DNA of 64,000 nt from Spongiibacter tropicus DSM 19543 (GTDB lineage Bacteria > Pseudomonadota > Gammaproteobacteria > Pseudomonadales > Spongiibacteraceae): contig NZ_ATUS01000001.1 of assembly GCF_000420325.1 (NCBI RefSeq), forward strand, positions 1,430,463 to 1,494,462. Reading direction: 5' to 3'. Below are positions 41,202 through 50,108 of this stretch, one piece after another. The notes under the pieces were generated by a model. That model saw only the letters and a program-made list of their open reading frames with translations, did not search any database and was not told the origin of the DNA. Both the position numbers and the translations under genes were made by a program. Position 1 is the stretch's first letter, and every line of letters starts with the position of its first letter.

Positions 41202-43325
41202 ATGAAAAAGGACATTTCTCCCCGTAGCGCCCCACTGGTGCTGGCTTTCGCATCAAGCATTCTCAGCCTCCCGCTATGGGCAGGGCACCAGCAGCTGGAA
41301 TACGTGGATGTTCGCGCTACCAGCCTGTCGTCACAGGGACTGGCACTGGATGAAGAAAACACCGCAGGCTCACGGCTCGGCCTGTCCGCCCAGGACATTC
41401 CCGCCAGTGTGTCGGTCATCAGCAAGGAAGCTATCGCGCTGCGCGGTGACGATTCCAGCATGATGGCAGTCACCCGCGCGGCGGGCTTTTCCTCCAGCGC
41501 CAGTCCCGGCAACGGCAGCAGCGCCACCTCGGTGCGCGGCTTTAACGGCCACAGCTCGGTGGTCAGCACCTACGACGGCACGCGCCTGTATGTCGGCTCG
41601 GGCACGGTGAGTTTTCCTGCCGACACCTGGACGGTGGAACGCATTGAAGTACTTCGCGGCCCTGGCTCGGTGATTCACGGTGTGGGCGCCGTGGGCGCAA
41701 CCGTGAACTATGTGAGCAAAAAGCCGCAGTTTGGGGAAACCCGCAATAGCGTCGCGGTCACGCTGGGCAGCTTTGGCCTGCAGCGTTATGCCTATGGTGC
41801 CGGCGGTGAACTGAGCCCGGAACTGGCTTACCGCGTCGACCTGGTACATCACCAAACCGAGGGGTATGTCGACCGCGCTGATGCCGAGCGTCAGGCGATT
41901 GCCGGCTCACTGCTGTACCGGCCCAGGGAGGATTTCTCGGCCACACTGAGCATCGACTACGCCAATACCGAATCCGCGCCCTACTGGGGCACACCACTGG
42001 TCGACGGAAAAATCCGCGACAGCCTGCGTCGCAATAACTACAACGTCGCCGATGGCCTGGTTGAGTACGAAGACCTGTGGCCGCGCCTGCATACGGAATG
42101 GCAGCTCAGTGAGAACCTGTCGTGGCGCAGCGACACTTACTACCTCACAGCCGAACGCCACTGGCGCAATGTGGAAAGCTATCGCTACAACGACACCACG
42201 GGACAGGTAGACCGTGGTTCCTACCTCGAAATTCTCCATGAACAGGAACAGCTCGGCCACCGCAGCGACCTGCTCTGGAAGACTGACATGGCGGGCATGC
42301 AGAACCGCCTGAATATCGGGATAGAACTGAACGACATCCGTTTCAGCCATATCAACAACTCGCCTTACACCGGCAACTCCAGTGTCGATCTGAACAATCC
42401 TGCGCCGGGACGTTGGCAAGACAATGTGGGCAGCGCCACCACCCGCGACTTTGACTCCGAAACAGATGTCACCTCACTGTTTATCGACAACGTACTGGAG
42501 ATCACACCCGAATGGCTGCTGGTCGCTGGCCTCCGGCACGACCGTATCGACTATAGCCGCGACGACCTCGCACGCAGCAATGGTCAACCGGAGAGCCACA
42601 TTGATGACGAGCTGTCCGGCAACAGCTGGCGTCTTGGCGCGGTATTCCAAGCCTCGGAGGCCACCAGCCTTTATCTGCAGTACAGCAAGGCCGTGGATGC
42701 AATACAGTCTCTGCTCTCTGCCAGTAACCCCAGCCTCGACCTCGCGGAGGGCACGCAGTGGGAAGCCGGGATCAAGCAGAATCTGCTGAACGAACGCCTG
42801 CAAGTCAGCCTGGCGGTTTACGATATTGTGAAGACCGATCTTCTCAGCAGCGACCCCGGCGGGGTCCAGCGCCAGATTGGCGAGCAGAGTTCTCGAGGCG
42901 TCGAGCTGGAACTGTTCTGGCTGCCGCTGGATGTTGTCTCGGTGGATTTCAACCTCGCGATCACCGATCCCCAGTATGAGGAATACCGCAGCGGCACCAA
43001 CGACTACAGCGGTAAAACTCCACGCAATGTTCCCGAGAAAACCGCCAACCTGTGGGTAAGCTGGCAGTTCCTCCCGCACTGGACCGCCTCACTGGGCAGC
43101 CGTTATGTCAGCGAACGCTACGCGGATTATGCCAACACCAACAAGCTCCCCGACTACGTGGTTTACGACGCCAGCCTGCAATGGCAGCTCAGTGACGAGC
43201 TCCGGCTGAGCCTGCGCGGCAAGAACCTGAGCGACACCGCCGACTATGTGCTGGCCCCCTATGGCGAGCAGTGGATTCTGGCCGACGGCCGCAGCGCTGA
43301 GCTGGAACTGCGCTATGACTTCTAA
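41202..43325 (+). CDS. TonB-dependent outer-membrane receptor under cobalamin control
   Basis: 707 residues with a signal peptide (APLVLAFASSILSLPLWAG). A putative TonB box (LEYVDVRAT) is followed by the plug (about 50-170: AQDIPASVSVISKEAI, ATSVRGFNGHSSVVSTYDG, VERIEVLRGPGSVIHGVGAV) and a 22-strand barrel ending in LELRYDF with a terminal Phe. The plug resembles siderophore receptors (FecA/FhuA-like, GxSVIxGxGAVGATVN) more than BtuB. With the riboswitch and the CobN gene behind it, the likely ligand is a corrinoid, a cobalt chelate or another metallo-tetrapyrrole. It is the first gene of a five-gene operon. Confidence 0.88.
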   Translation: MKKDISPRSAPLVLAFASSILSLPLWAGHQQLEYVDVRATSLSSQGLALDEENTAGSRLGLSAQDIPASVSVISKEAIALRGDDSSMMAVTRAAGFSSSASPGNGSSATSVRGFNGHSSVVSTYDGTRLYVGSGTVSFPADTWTVERIEVLRGPGSVIHGVGAVGATVNYVSKKPQFGETRNSVAVTLGSFGLQRYAYGAGGELSPELAYRVDLVHHQTEGYVDRADAERQAIAGSLLYRPREDFSATLSIDYANTESAPYWGTPLVDGKIRDSLRRNNYNVADGLVEYEDLWPRLHTEWQLSENLSWRSDTYYLTAERHWRNVESYRYNDTTGQVDRGSYLEILHEQEQLGHRSDLLWKTDMAGMQNRLNIGIELNDIRFSHINNSPYTGNSSVDLNNPAPGRWQDNVGSATTRDFDSETDVTSLFIDNVLEITPEWLLVAGLRHDRIDYSRDDLARSNGQPESHIDDELSGNSWRLGAVFQASEATSLYLQYSKAVDAIQSLLSASNPSLDLAEGTQWEAGIKQNLLNERLQVSLAVYDIVKTDLLSSDPGGVQRQIGEQSSRGVELELFWLPLDVVSVDFNLAITDPQYEEYRSGTNDYSGKTPRNVPEKTANLWVSWQFLPHWTASLGSRYVSERYADYANTNKLPDYVVYDASLQWQLSDELRLSLRGKNLSDTADYVLAPYGEQWILADGRSAELELRYDF

Positions 43326-43330
43326 GTCAC

Positions 43331-43351
43331 CGCGGCCAGAAAGAGGCCGCG
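43331..43351 (+). promoter_or_regulatory. GC-rich intercistronic hairpin
   Basis: CGCGGCC and GGCCGCG form a perfect seven-base-pair stem around AGAAAGA between the receptor and PepSY genes. No T-run follows, so it may protect the receptor mRNA end or reduce downstream expression rather than terminate. Confidence 0.45.
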
Positions 43352-43358
43352 CGTTCGA

Positions 43359-44861
43359 ATGAAGCTGAAACGCTGGCTGTATCTGCTTCACCGCTGGACT
43401 GGCGTGGCCCTGTGCCTGCTGTTCGCCATGTGGTTTTTCAGTGGTGTGGTGATGATGTACGTGGGCTTCCCGTCACTGAGCCAAGCGGAGCGTCTGGCGG
43501 CGCTGCCGCCGCTGGATGCCGACACCATTACCGCCGGGCCTCGGGCCTTGCTCGACCGCAGCTCGCCCGAAGCATTGCAGCAGCTCAAGCTGAGCAGCGT
43601 GGCGGGGCGCCCTGCCTATCTACTGCAGAACCGCGACGGCCAGTGGCAGGGAATGTTCGCCGACAACGGCGAGCACATCCGCAACATCACCCTGGGACAG
43701 GCACTGGCGGCCGCTGAAGTTTATGTCCGCCAGCGTGAACTCCATACGCCGCCGACCGCGGAAGCCCGTCTGATCGACATGGATCAGTGGTCAGTATCGG
43801 GCAGCCTTCATGCCCATCGCCCCCTTTACCATATCGCACTGCACGACGACGCCGGCACCGAGTTGTATATCTCGTCAGTGACCGGCGAAGTGCTCCGCGA
43901 CACCCATCACCATGAACGCGTCTGGAACTGGCTGGGCGCCAACCTGCACTGGATTTACCCGGTCGCGCTGCGACGCGACCCGAGCGTCTGGCACTGGCTG
44001 ATCGTTGGCTTATCGCTGGCGGGGCTGGTGTCCATTTTTACCGGCGCCGTGGTCGGCATCCTGCGTCTGCGGCTGCGCAAACGCTATCGCGGCAAAGACA
44101 TTAGCCCCTATCGCAACACCATGAAGCTCCACCACCTGCTGGGTCTGGCGGTGTTGCTGCCACTGTGCACGTATATGTTCAGCGGCCTGATGTCGATGAA
44201 CCCCTGGGGCCTGTTCAGCGATGAAACCTCTTATCGCCAGCAGGCTGATCACTACCGCGGCATTCCTTCGCAGACGCAATTCGACGATGCGGAGGCGATT
44301 CGCAAGGCGCTGCGCCACCACCCGGATGCCCGCGAATTGCACTGGCAGTGGTTCAACGGCGAGGTCTATACCTACACCATCAACGACCAGCAGCAACGCG
44401 ACGTCATCGACCCCGCCGCGGGTGGTAACTGGGCCGCGGCCAGTCAGGCCCGCTTGCAGCATATGATGCTGGGCTACTCGTTGATCGCTGCCGAACGGCT
44501 GGATCGCTACGACCACTATTACTACTCCCATCACGAACGCTGGCGACCGCTGCCGGTACTGCGCCTGCGCTTTGATGACCCGGCACAGAGCTGGTTTCAC
44601 ATCGACCTGCACACCGGCGAACTGCTGGGCCGCATGACCACCAAGCGCCGCGCACAGCGCTGGCTGTACAACGGTCTGCACAGTCTGGATTTCCTGTTTC
44701 TGATTCAACACCGGCCGCGCTGGGACCTGCTGGTCATCAGTTTAAGCATCGCCGGATTCCTGTTCTCCCTGACCGCCTGCCTGATCGGCTGGCGACGTCT
44801 GCGCCCTCCGCCGCGCAGAAACCGACAACGACAGACCCGCCGCCACGAGGCCCGACCATGA
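43359..44861 (+). CDS. PepSY-TM membrane protein, putative haem-containing metal-chelate reductase
   Basis: 500 residues. Four membrane helices are visible: about 10-34 (WTGVALCLLFAMWFFSGVVM), 205-230 (WHWLIVGLSLAGLVSIFTGA), 258-278 (LLGLAVLLPLCTYMFSG) and 465-485 (LLVISLSIAGFLFSLTACLI). Two PepSY-type periplasmic regions lie between helices 1-2 and 3-4. Histidines flank the helices (LYLLHRWTG, ANLHWIYP, MKLHHLLG, NGLHSLDF), as in the siderophore reductase FoxB, where they hold haem. The role by analogy is to reduce a metal chelate delivered by the receptor. The stop overlaps the cobN start (ATGA). The C-terminal tail is strongly basic. Confidence 0.8.
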   Translation: MKLKRWLYLLHRWTGVALCLLFAMWFFSGVVMMYVGFPSLSQAERLAALPPLDADTITAGPRALLDRSSPEALQQLKLSSVAGRPAYLLQNRDGQWQGMFADNGEHIRNITLGQALAAAEVYVRQRELHTPPTAEARLIDMDQWSVSGSLHAHRPLYHIALHDDAGTELYISSVTGEVLRDTHHHERVWNWLGANLHWIYPVALRRDPSVWHWLIVGLSLAGLVSIFTGAVVGILRLRLRKRYRGKDISPYRNTMKLHHLLGLAVLLPLCTYMFSGLMSMNPWGLFSDETSYRQQADHYRGIPSQTQFDDAEAIRKALRHHPDARELHWQWFNGEVYTYTINDQQQRDVIDPAAGGNWAAASQARLQHMMLGYSLIAAERLDRYDHYYYSHHERWRPLPVLRLRFDDPAQSWFHIDLHTGELLGRMTTKRRAQRWLYNGLHSLDFLFLIQHRPRWDLLVISLSIAGFLFSLTACLIGWRRLRPPPRRNRQRQTRRHEARP

Positions 44862-47800
44862 CGCGACTTTCTGTATTCTGCCCGCAGCTACGACTGTGGC
44901 TGTTCCTGACATTGCTGCTTACATTGCTGCTTAGCCTGCTGGCAGGCCCGGCGCGGGCCAGCGACACGCCGGAGCTCTTGGTATTAGTTTCCCAGCGCAA
45001 TGCCGAGACCATCGCCGAAGCGGTGAGTCGCTTCCATCAGCGACACCCCGGCTACCGGATTACCGCCCGCAGCGACAGCCAACTTTGGGAATTACCCCCA
45101 ACCGAGATCGATGCGCTGATCCAGCGCGCCGACCTGGTAGTGGGCATGGGCCTGTTCGGCGCCAGCGTCAACGTCCTTGAGCCGTCACTGAAGCGGGCCT
45201 CCGCGCCAGTGCTGATAATGAACAGCGATCACCGGCTGATTCGCCTCAGCCAGCTCAATCGCCAGCCGGTATTCGACAGCGCCGAGCAATTGCAGGACAT
45301 TGCCGGCACCCAGCCCAGCAAGGATTTTGATACCACCCTGGATGAGCTCGCCGCCCGCTACCCTCGACAAGCGCCGTGGATCGCTGCCCGCCGATACTGG
45401 CAGGCCGGTGGCATCGACAATACCCGCGAGCTGTTTGTCTGGGCGTTTGAACAATTGGGGGAAAAACTCCACGCCGCTCCACCCCGCCCCCAGCCCAGAC
45501 TGCGCTGGCAATATGCCGACAAGACCTATACCCGGCTCCCCGAGATCGCCAGCGATAAACCCCTGCTGGTAGTGCTTGACCATGCAGGCGGCGATCGCCC
45601 GGCCGACAGCGCCCTGCTCGACCAGCTCTGCCAGCAGGCACTGACTGAGCAGCAACTGCATTGCCTGAGCGGGCTGGCCTACTGGGGGCAGGCCGGTGTT
45701 GAAGCTGTACAGGCGTTGCGGCCACTGAAAACGCAGCTTGCCGCCGTGGTTATGCTGCAGGACTTTGTGATGGGTGGCGGCGAAGGCCGGGAGACCGTTA
45801 CCGACACCCTGCGCCAGCTCAATGTGCCGGTCATCAAGGCGATCAAATCCCGTGACCGCAGCACACTGGAACGCCAGCTTTCCTCCGACGGCCTCGCCGA
45901 CGACAAGGTCTACTATCAGGTCGCCATGCCGGAATTACAGGGTGCCAGCCAGCCACTGGTGATTGCCGCTGCCGGGGAGGCGCAGGCCGACCCGCTCAGT
46001 GGCATTCGCATTCAGGCCATACAGCCCGTGCCCGACGGCATTGCAGCCGTGATCAATCGCGCCGCCAACTGGCAGCGGCTACAACACAAAAACAATGCCG
46101 ACAAACGCGTCGCACTGATCTACTACAACCACCCGCCGGGGCGGCACAATATCGGCGCCGACAACCTCGATGTGCCCGCCTCGCTGTGGCGCATACTCCA
46201 GCGCCTCAAGGCGGAGGGCTATAACACCGGCACCCTGCCGGGCAGCCCCGAGGCACTGCTCAACCAGATGCAGAAAAAGGGCATTAATCTGCCCAACGAC
46301 GCCGGGGCACTGGCGGCCATGAGCGACGATGTGCTGCACATGTCCAGCTCGCGCTATCAACAGTGGTTTGCCACCCTGCCCGACAGCATCCAGCGGGAAA
46401 TGGTCGACGGCCCCTTTGGCCTTCTCCACAGCCAGCTCAACGCGGCGGTAAATGCCGACCAACCCGAACTAGCGCGCGACGCACTCGCCCACACCGTCGA
46501 AGAAATGCGCCACCTGCTGGAGGGCGTTAACCACCCCGCCCGCGACCGCGCGCTGGCGCTGCTGGAACAATTGGAAAGCTGTTATCAGCAAACCCTCAAC
46601 GCTGAGGCCAACTGCTGGCAGGAAGCCGAGACGCTGATTACCGCACTGCGCAAAACCGGCATTGAAGGACTGGGCGGCTGGGGCCCCGCCCCCGGCAGGG
46701 TCATGACCCATCAAGGCGAGTTGCTGCTACCGGGACTGCGCTTCGGCAACATTTTCATCGGTCCACAGCCTCCGCGTGGCTGGGAAATTAACGAGGAGCT
46801 GCTGCACGCCAACCTGGCCTTTCCGCCACCGCACCAGTACCTGGCCTTCTACCACTACCTGCGCGATGACTTTCAGGCCGATGCGCTGGTCCATCTCGGT
46901 CGTCATTCAACCTATGAGTTTCTACCGCGGCGCTCGGTGGGCCTTGCCGAGGACGACTATTCGCGCCTCATCGCCGGAGACCTTCCCGGTATCTATCCCT
47001 ATATCGTCGACGGCGTGGGCGAGGGCATTCAGGCCAAACGTCGCGGTCTGGCGGTGATGGTTGACCACCTGACCCCGCCACTGGCCCATACGCCGCTGTA
47101 CGACGAGCTGCTGAAGTTGCGACAACTGGTGGAGAGTTTCGAAGCGTTGCACGGCGGTGACAATCAGGCACTGAGCGATCGCCTGATGGCCCAGATACGC
47201 GACAAGCTCACTGCGCTGGAGTTGAAAGACGAACTGGCCGAAGCCATGTCCGCCGAACTGGCGGTGATGGGCATCAGCTTTGAGCAGGTGGACGACGATA
47301 TGCTGGTTCACGAAGTCGGCCACTACCTGACCAGCCTTCAAGAGCGCTTTATGCCGCTGGGCCTGCACGTGTTCGGCTCGCCGTGGAGCGACGACGCCCT
47401 GAGCATGATGCTGAGCTCCATGGCTCCGGACTCTCAACAGCAGCGCCGCGACTGGCAGGCCTTGCTGGCGGGCTCCCCGGACGCAGAAATGCAGGCCCTG
47501 CTGGCCGGGCTCAACGGTGAGTTTATCGCTCCCGGCCCAGGTAACGATCCGATTCGCAGCCCCGATGCGCTGCCCACCGGGCGCAATTTCTACGCACTGG
47601 ACAACAGCCTGATCCCCAGCCCCGCCGCCTGGGAATTGGGCCGCGAAATGGCCGCCAGTGCCCGCGCCAATAATCCGCAGAATCAGGACAAACGCGAAGC
47701 GCTGATTCTCTGGGCCTCCGATGTGGTTCGCGACGAAGGCGTGATGATCGCCTTCGGGCTGGACATGCTCGGTCTGCAACCCGTGTGGAACAGCCGTGGT

Positions 47801-49225
47801 CTGGTCACCGGACTGGAGCGCCGCGCGCTGACGGAGGGCGAGGTGCGTCGCGATACCGTCTTCACCACCTCTGGCCTGTTTCGCGACCTGTACAGCCGTC
47901 AGATGCGCCTGCTGAATCGCGCCACACTGATGGCCCTGGAAGCCAGTGCCAATACCATTGTTCGCGACTACCCGGCGCTGACGCTGTCGCTGCAAAACGC
48001 CCTTGAGCCCCTGCAACGGGAAGATCCCCGCGCCTTTTACGGCAGTGAAAATCTGCAACAGAATCAGCTCGCCGCCCACTGGGTGAAGGATGCCCGAGCA
48101 CTGCTCACACAGGGGCGCAGCGACAGCGACGCCGGGCAGCTTGCCAGCCTGCGGGTATTTGGCGATGCCCCCGGCAGCTATGGCGCCGGGGTCAACCGAC
48201 TGGTAGAGCGCTCCGGCGCCTGGCAGCAGCGCAGCGAGCTGGCGGATATTTACCTGCGCCGCCTCGGCCACAGTTACGGTGCCAACGGCTTTGGCCGCCC
48301 GGTTGAGGCGCAATTCCGACAGGTTCTCAGTCAGGTCGAAAATACCTACATGGGACGCTCCAGCAATCTCTATGGCCTGATCGATAATAACGATGCCTTC
48401 GACTATCTCGGCGGCCTGAGTCTGGCGGTGGAAACCCTTACCGGCAGCGCACCGAATAACTATGTGCTGCATCACGCCGACCCCAACGATATTCACGCCG
48501 AACCGCTGAGCACCGCACTGCGCAGCGAGCTGCGCGGCCGCTTCCTCAATCCGGCCTGGCTGCAGGCACTGATGGAACACGGCTACGCCGGGGCGCGCAC
48601 CATGGGCAGCGAGTTTCTGGAATACCTCTGGGGCTGGCAGGTGACCAACCCCACCCTGGTCGGCGACTGGGCCTGGGAAGAGGTGAAGGATGTGTACGTC
48701 GACGACCGCTACCAACTCGGGCTGGACGACTTTCTGGAGCAGGGCCACAACGTGCATGTGAAGAGCAATATGCTGGCCATTATGCTGGTCACCATCCAGA
48801 AAGGCTTCTGGCAGGCCGATGCGGCCACCACGGAATCGCTGGCGCAAAGCTTCGCGCAACTGGTCGCGGAAAATGGCCTGCCGGGCAGCGGTCACACCGC
48901 CCCCGACCACCCCATGTTGCCCTGGCTGGAGAACAAGCTGAGCGCTGAGCAGTGGCAGGCTTTGAAAGCCGTCATCGACAGCGCCCGACGTGAGACCGAC
49001 AAGGCGCAAACCCTCACTCGCATCACCGAACTCAGCGAAACGCCCGACCGCGACACCCGTGCCGAACAAGCGCAACGCTCCGGCCAGCAAAGCGAGACCG
49101 CCGAGCAGGCGAACCCTGACCGGCAGTGGCAGTGGTGGCTGGCCGCCATACTGCTGCTGACGCTGAGTGCCGGCTTCTATCGGGCAGTACATCAATCGCA
49201 TGGCAAGCAAGGAGACCCGTCATGA
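44858..49225 (+). CDS. Exported, membrane-anchored CobN/HmuS-like chelatase
   Basis: 1455 residues, longer than the usual 1200-1300 of cytoplasmic CobN. The N-terminus is a Sec signal (LWLFLTLLLTLLLSLLAGPARA) and the C-terminus has one membrane helix (about 1427-1445, WWLAAILLLTLSAGFYRAV) with a short basic tail, so the body should be periplasmic. CobN/ChlH family motifs are clear: HLGRHSTYEFLPRRSVGL, GIYPYIVDGVGEGIQAKRRG, LPTGRNFYALDNSLIP and VWNSRGLVTGLERRAL. The usual HGTxEWLPGK is changed to HSTYEFLPRR. No cobS, cobT or chlI/chlD ATPase gene is nearby; an ExbB-like gene overlaps the stop. Its substrate is unknown: cobalt insertion, cobalt removal or haem removal are all possible. Confidence 0.88.
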   Translation: MTRLSVFCPQLRLWLFLTLLLTLLLSLLAGPARASDTPELLVLVSQRNAETIAEAVSRFHQRHPGYRITARSDSQLWELPPTEIDALIQRADLVVGMGLFGASVNVLEPSLKRASAPVLIMNSDHRLIRLSQLNRQPVFDSAEQLQDIAGTQPSKDFDTTLDELAARYPRQAPWIAARRYWQAGGIDNTRELFVWAFEQLGEKLHAAPPRPQPRLRWQYADKTYTRLPEIASDKPLLVVLDHAGGDRPADSALLDQLCQQALTEQQLHCLSGLAYWGQAGVEAVQALRPLKTQLAAVVMLQDFVMGGGEGRETVTDTLRQLNVPVIKAIKSRDRSTLERQLSSDGLADDKVYYQVAMPELQGASQPLVIAAAGEAQADPLSGIRIQAIQPVPDGIAAVINRAANWQRLQHKNNADKRVALIYYNHPPGRHNIGADNLDVPASLWRILQRLKAEGYNTGTLPGSPEALLNQMQKKGINLPNDAGALAAMSDDVLHMSSSRYQQWFATLPDSIQREMVDGPFGLLHSQLNAAVNADQPELARDALAHTVEEMRHLLEGVNHPARDRALALLEQLESCYQQTLNAEANCWQEAETLITALRKTGIEGLGGWGPAPGRVMTHQGELLLPGLRFGNIFIGPQPPRGWEINEELLHANLAFPPPHQYLAFYHYLRDDFQADALVHLGRHSTYEFLPRRSVGLAEDDYSRLIAGDLPGIYPYIVDGVGEGIQAKRRGLAVMVDHLTPPLAHTPLYDELLKLRQLVESFEALHGGDNQALSDRLMAQIRDKLTALELKDELAEAMSAELAVMGISFEQVDDDMLVHEVGHYLTSLQERFMPLGLHVFGSPWSDDALSMMLSSMAPDSQQQRRDWQALLAGSPDAEMQALLAGLNGEFIAPGPGNDPIRSPDALPTGRNFYALDNSLIPSPAAWELGREMAASARANNPQNQDKREALILWASDVVRDEGVMIAFGLDMLGLQPVWNSRGLVTGLERRALTEGEVRRDTVFTTSGLFRDLYSRQMRLLNRATLMALEASANTIVRDYPALTLSLQNALEPLQREDPRAFYGSENLQQNQLAAHWVKDARALLTQGRSDSDAGQLASLRVFGDAPGSYGAGVNRLVERSGAWQQRSELADIYLRRLGHSYGANGFGRPVEAQFRQVLSQVENTYMGRSSNLYGLIDNNDAFDYLGGLSLAVETLTGSAPNNYVLHHADPNDIHAEPLSTALRSELRGRFLNPAWLQALMEHGYAGARTMGSEFLEYLWGWQVTNPTLVGDWAWEEVKDVYVDDRYQLGLDDFLEQGHNVHVKSNMLAIMLVTIQKGFWQADAATTESLAQSFAQLVAENGLPGSGHTAPDHPMLPWLENKLSAEQWQALKAVIDSARRETDKAQTLTRITELSETPDRDTRAEQAQRSGQQSETAEQANPDRQWQWWLAAILLLTLSAGFYRAVHQSHGKQGDPS

Positions 49226-49668
49226 TTCACGGCTTAACGCAGGGCCTGTTGCACGAACTGGTGGGTGGGCTGCTTTACCCGGTGATTGCCGCCCTCGGCA
49301 TCGCGCTGCTGCTGACCGTTTGGGAAACGGGCATGGCGATAGCGGAATGCAGCCTGACACTGCGGCGGCTTCAACGCCAGTCGCTGGCAAGCTTTGAGGA
49401 CTACGCCAACCGTCGACTGGAACGGGTCGACCTGTTGGCCCGCAGTGGCCCGGTGCTGGGCCTGATGGGCACGCTGATCCCGCTCGGCCCCGGCCTGTCA
49501 GCGCTGAATTCCGGCAATATCGATATTCTCGCGACCGCGCTGACCGTTGCCTTCGACACGACCGTGCTGGGACTGCTGGTCGGTCTCGTCGCCTATATTC
49601 TCGGCCGCCTGCGCCGCCGCTGGTACGAGGCCACCTGGCAAACACTGCAGGGAGGCAGCCATGACTGA
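49222..49668 (+). CDS. MotA/TolQ/ExbB-type proton channel protein
   Basis: 148 residues from an ATG that overlaps the cobN stop (ATGA). Three membrane helices: about 15-40 (LYPVIAALGIALLLTVWETG), 72-95 (LLARSGPVLGLMGTLIPLGP) and 105-133 (LTVAFDTTVLGLLVGLVAYI). The GPVLGLMGTLIPLGPGL and AFDTTVLGLLVG segments are the conserved ExbB/TolQ/MotA channel motifs. Shorter than E. coli ExbB, lacking much of the cytoplasmic domain. It probably pairs with the next gene product to couple proton flow to work on the CobN-like protein. Confidence 0.87.
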   Translation: MIHGLTQGLLHELVGGLLYPVIAALGIALLLTVWETGMAIAECSLTLRRLQRQSLASFEDYANRRLERVDLLARSGPVLGLMGTLIPLGPGLSALNSGNIDILATALTVAFDTTVLGLLVGLVAYILGRLRRRWYEATWQTLQGGSHD

Positions 49669-49984
49669 CCCCACTCGTCAGTCCCCCTGGCGACAGCGCC
49701 GTTTTGCCGACGACGATACCGACCCGCTGTCGAGCTTTGCCAATATTATGGATGTGATGCTGGTCTTCGCACTGGGTCTGCTGATTGTGATCATCGATCG
49801 AAGTCCGTCGCTGCGTGAACACTTCCAGCTCGACAAGCCTGTCGAGCTCCACGAAGGGAAGGAACTGGCAGAACCGCCGGCGTCACTGAAAAACGCAGTG
49901 AATGGCGACGACAGTGGCATGGAATCGCTGGGGCAGGTGTATCGTGACCCCAAGACCGGCAAACTGATACTGATCGGCCAGTAG
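49661..49984 (+). CDS. DUF2149 protein, ExbD/TolR-like partner
   Basis: 107 residues; the ATG lies inside the end of the ExbB-like gene (eight-base overlap). One membrane helix with a leading Asp (SFANIMDVMLVFALGLLIVI) is arranged like the proton-carrying Asp of ExbD/TolR. The end, MESLGQVYRDPKTGKLILI, is the DUF2149 signature. DUF2149 genes recur next to CobN-like and ExbB-like genes in methanogens and Bacteroidetes. It is the last gene of the riboswitch operon. Confidence 0.85.
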   Translation: MTDPTRQSPWRQRRFADDDTDPLSSFANIMDVMLVFALGLLIVIIDRSPSLREHFQLDKPVELHEGKELAEPPASLKNAVNGDDSGMESLGQVYRDPKTGKLILIGQ

Positions 49985-50108
49985 CGGGTCGCTGCAACAC
50001 ATTGCCGCATTGCATTTCGACCGACAACGCGGCAGTTTATGAGAGACCGCGTGTCAACGACGCCACGCTGAAACGCCAGCCTTGCAAGCAGTATATTGAG
50101 GACTGATC

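Noticed and set aside
41202-43325. BtuB as a firm name for the TonB receptor
   Set aside because: The plug is closer to siderophore-type receptors and the protein is longer than BtuB; the riboswitch alone does not prove that cobalamin is the ligand.
46922-49210. A 762-codon open frame antisense to the CobN-like gene
   Set aside because: It lies wholly opposite a gene with clear family motifs, has a composition typical of antisense frames in GC-rich DNA, and shows no domain.
44858-49225. Ordinary biosynthetic cobaltochelatase subunit of the aerobic B12 pathway
   Set aside because: It is exported and anchored, lacks CobS/CobT partners, and no other cob gene is present in the window.
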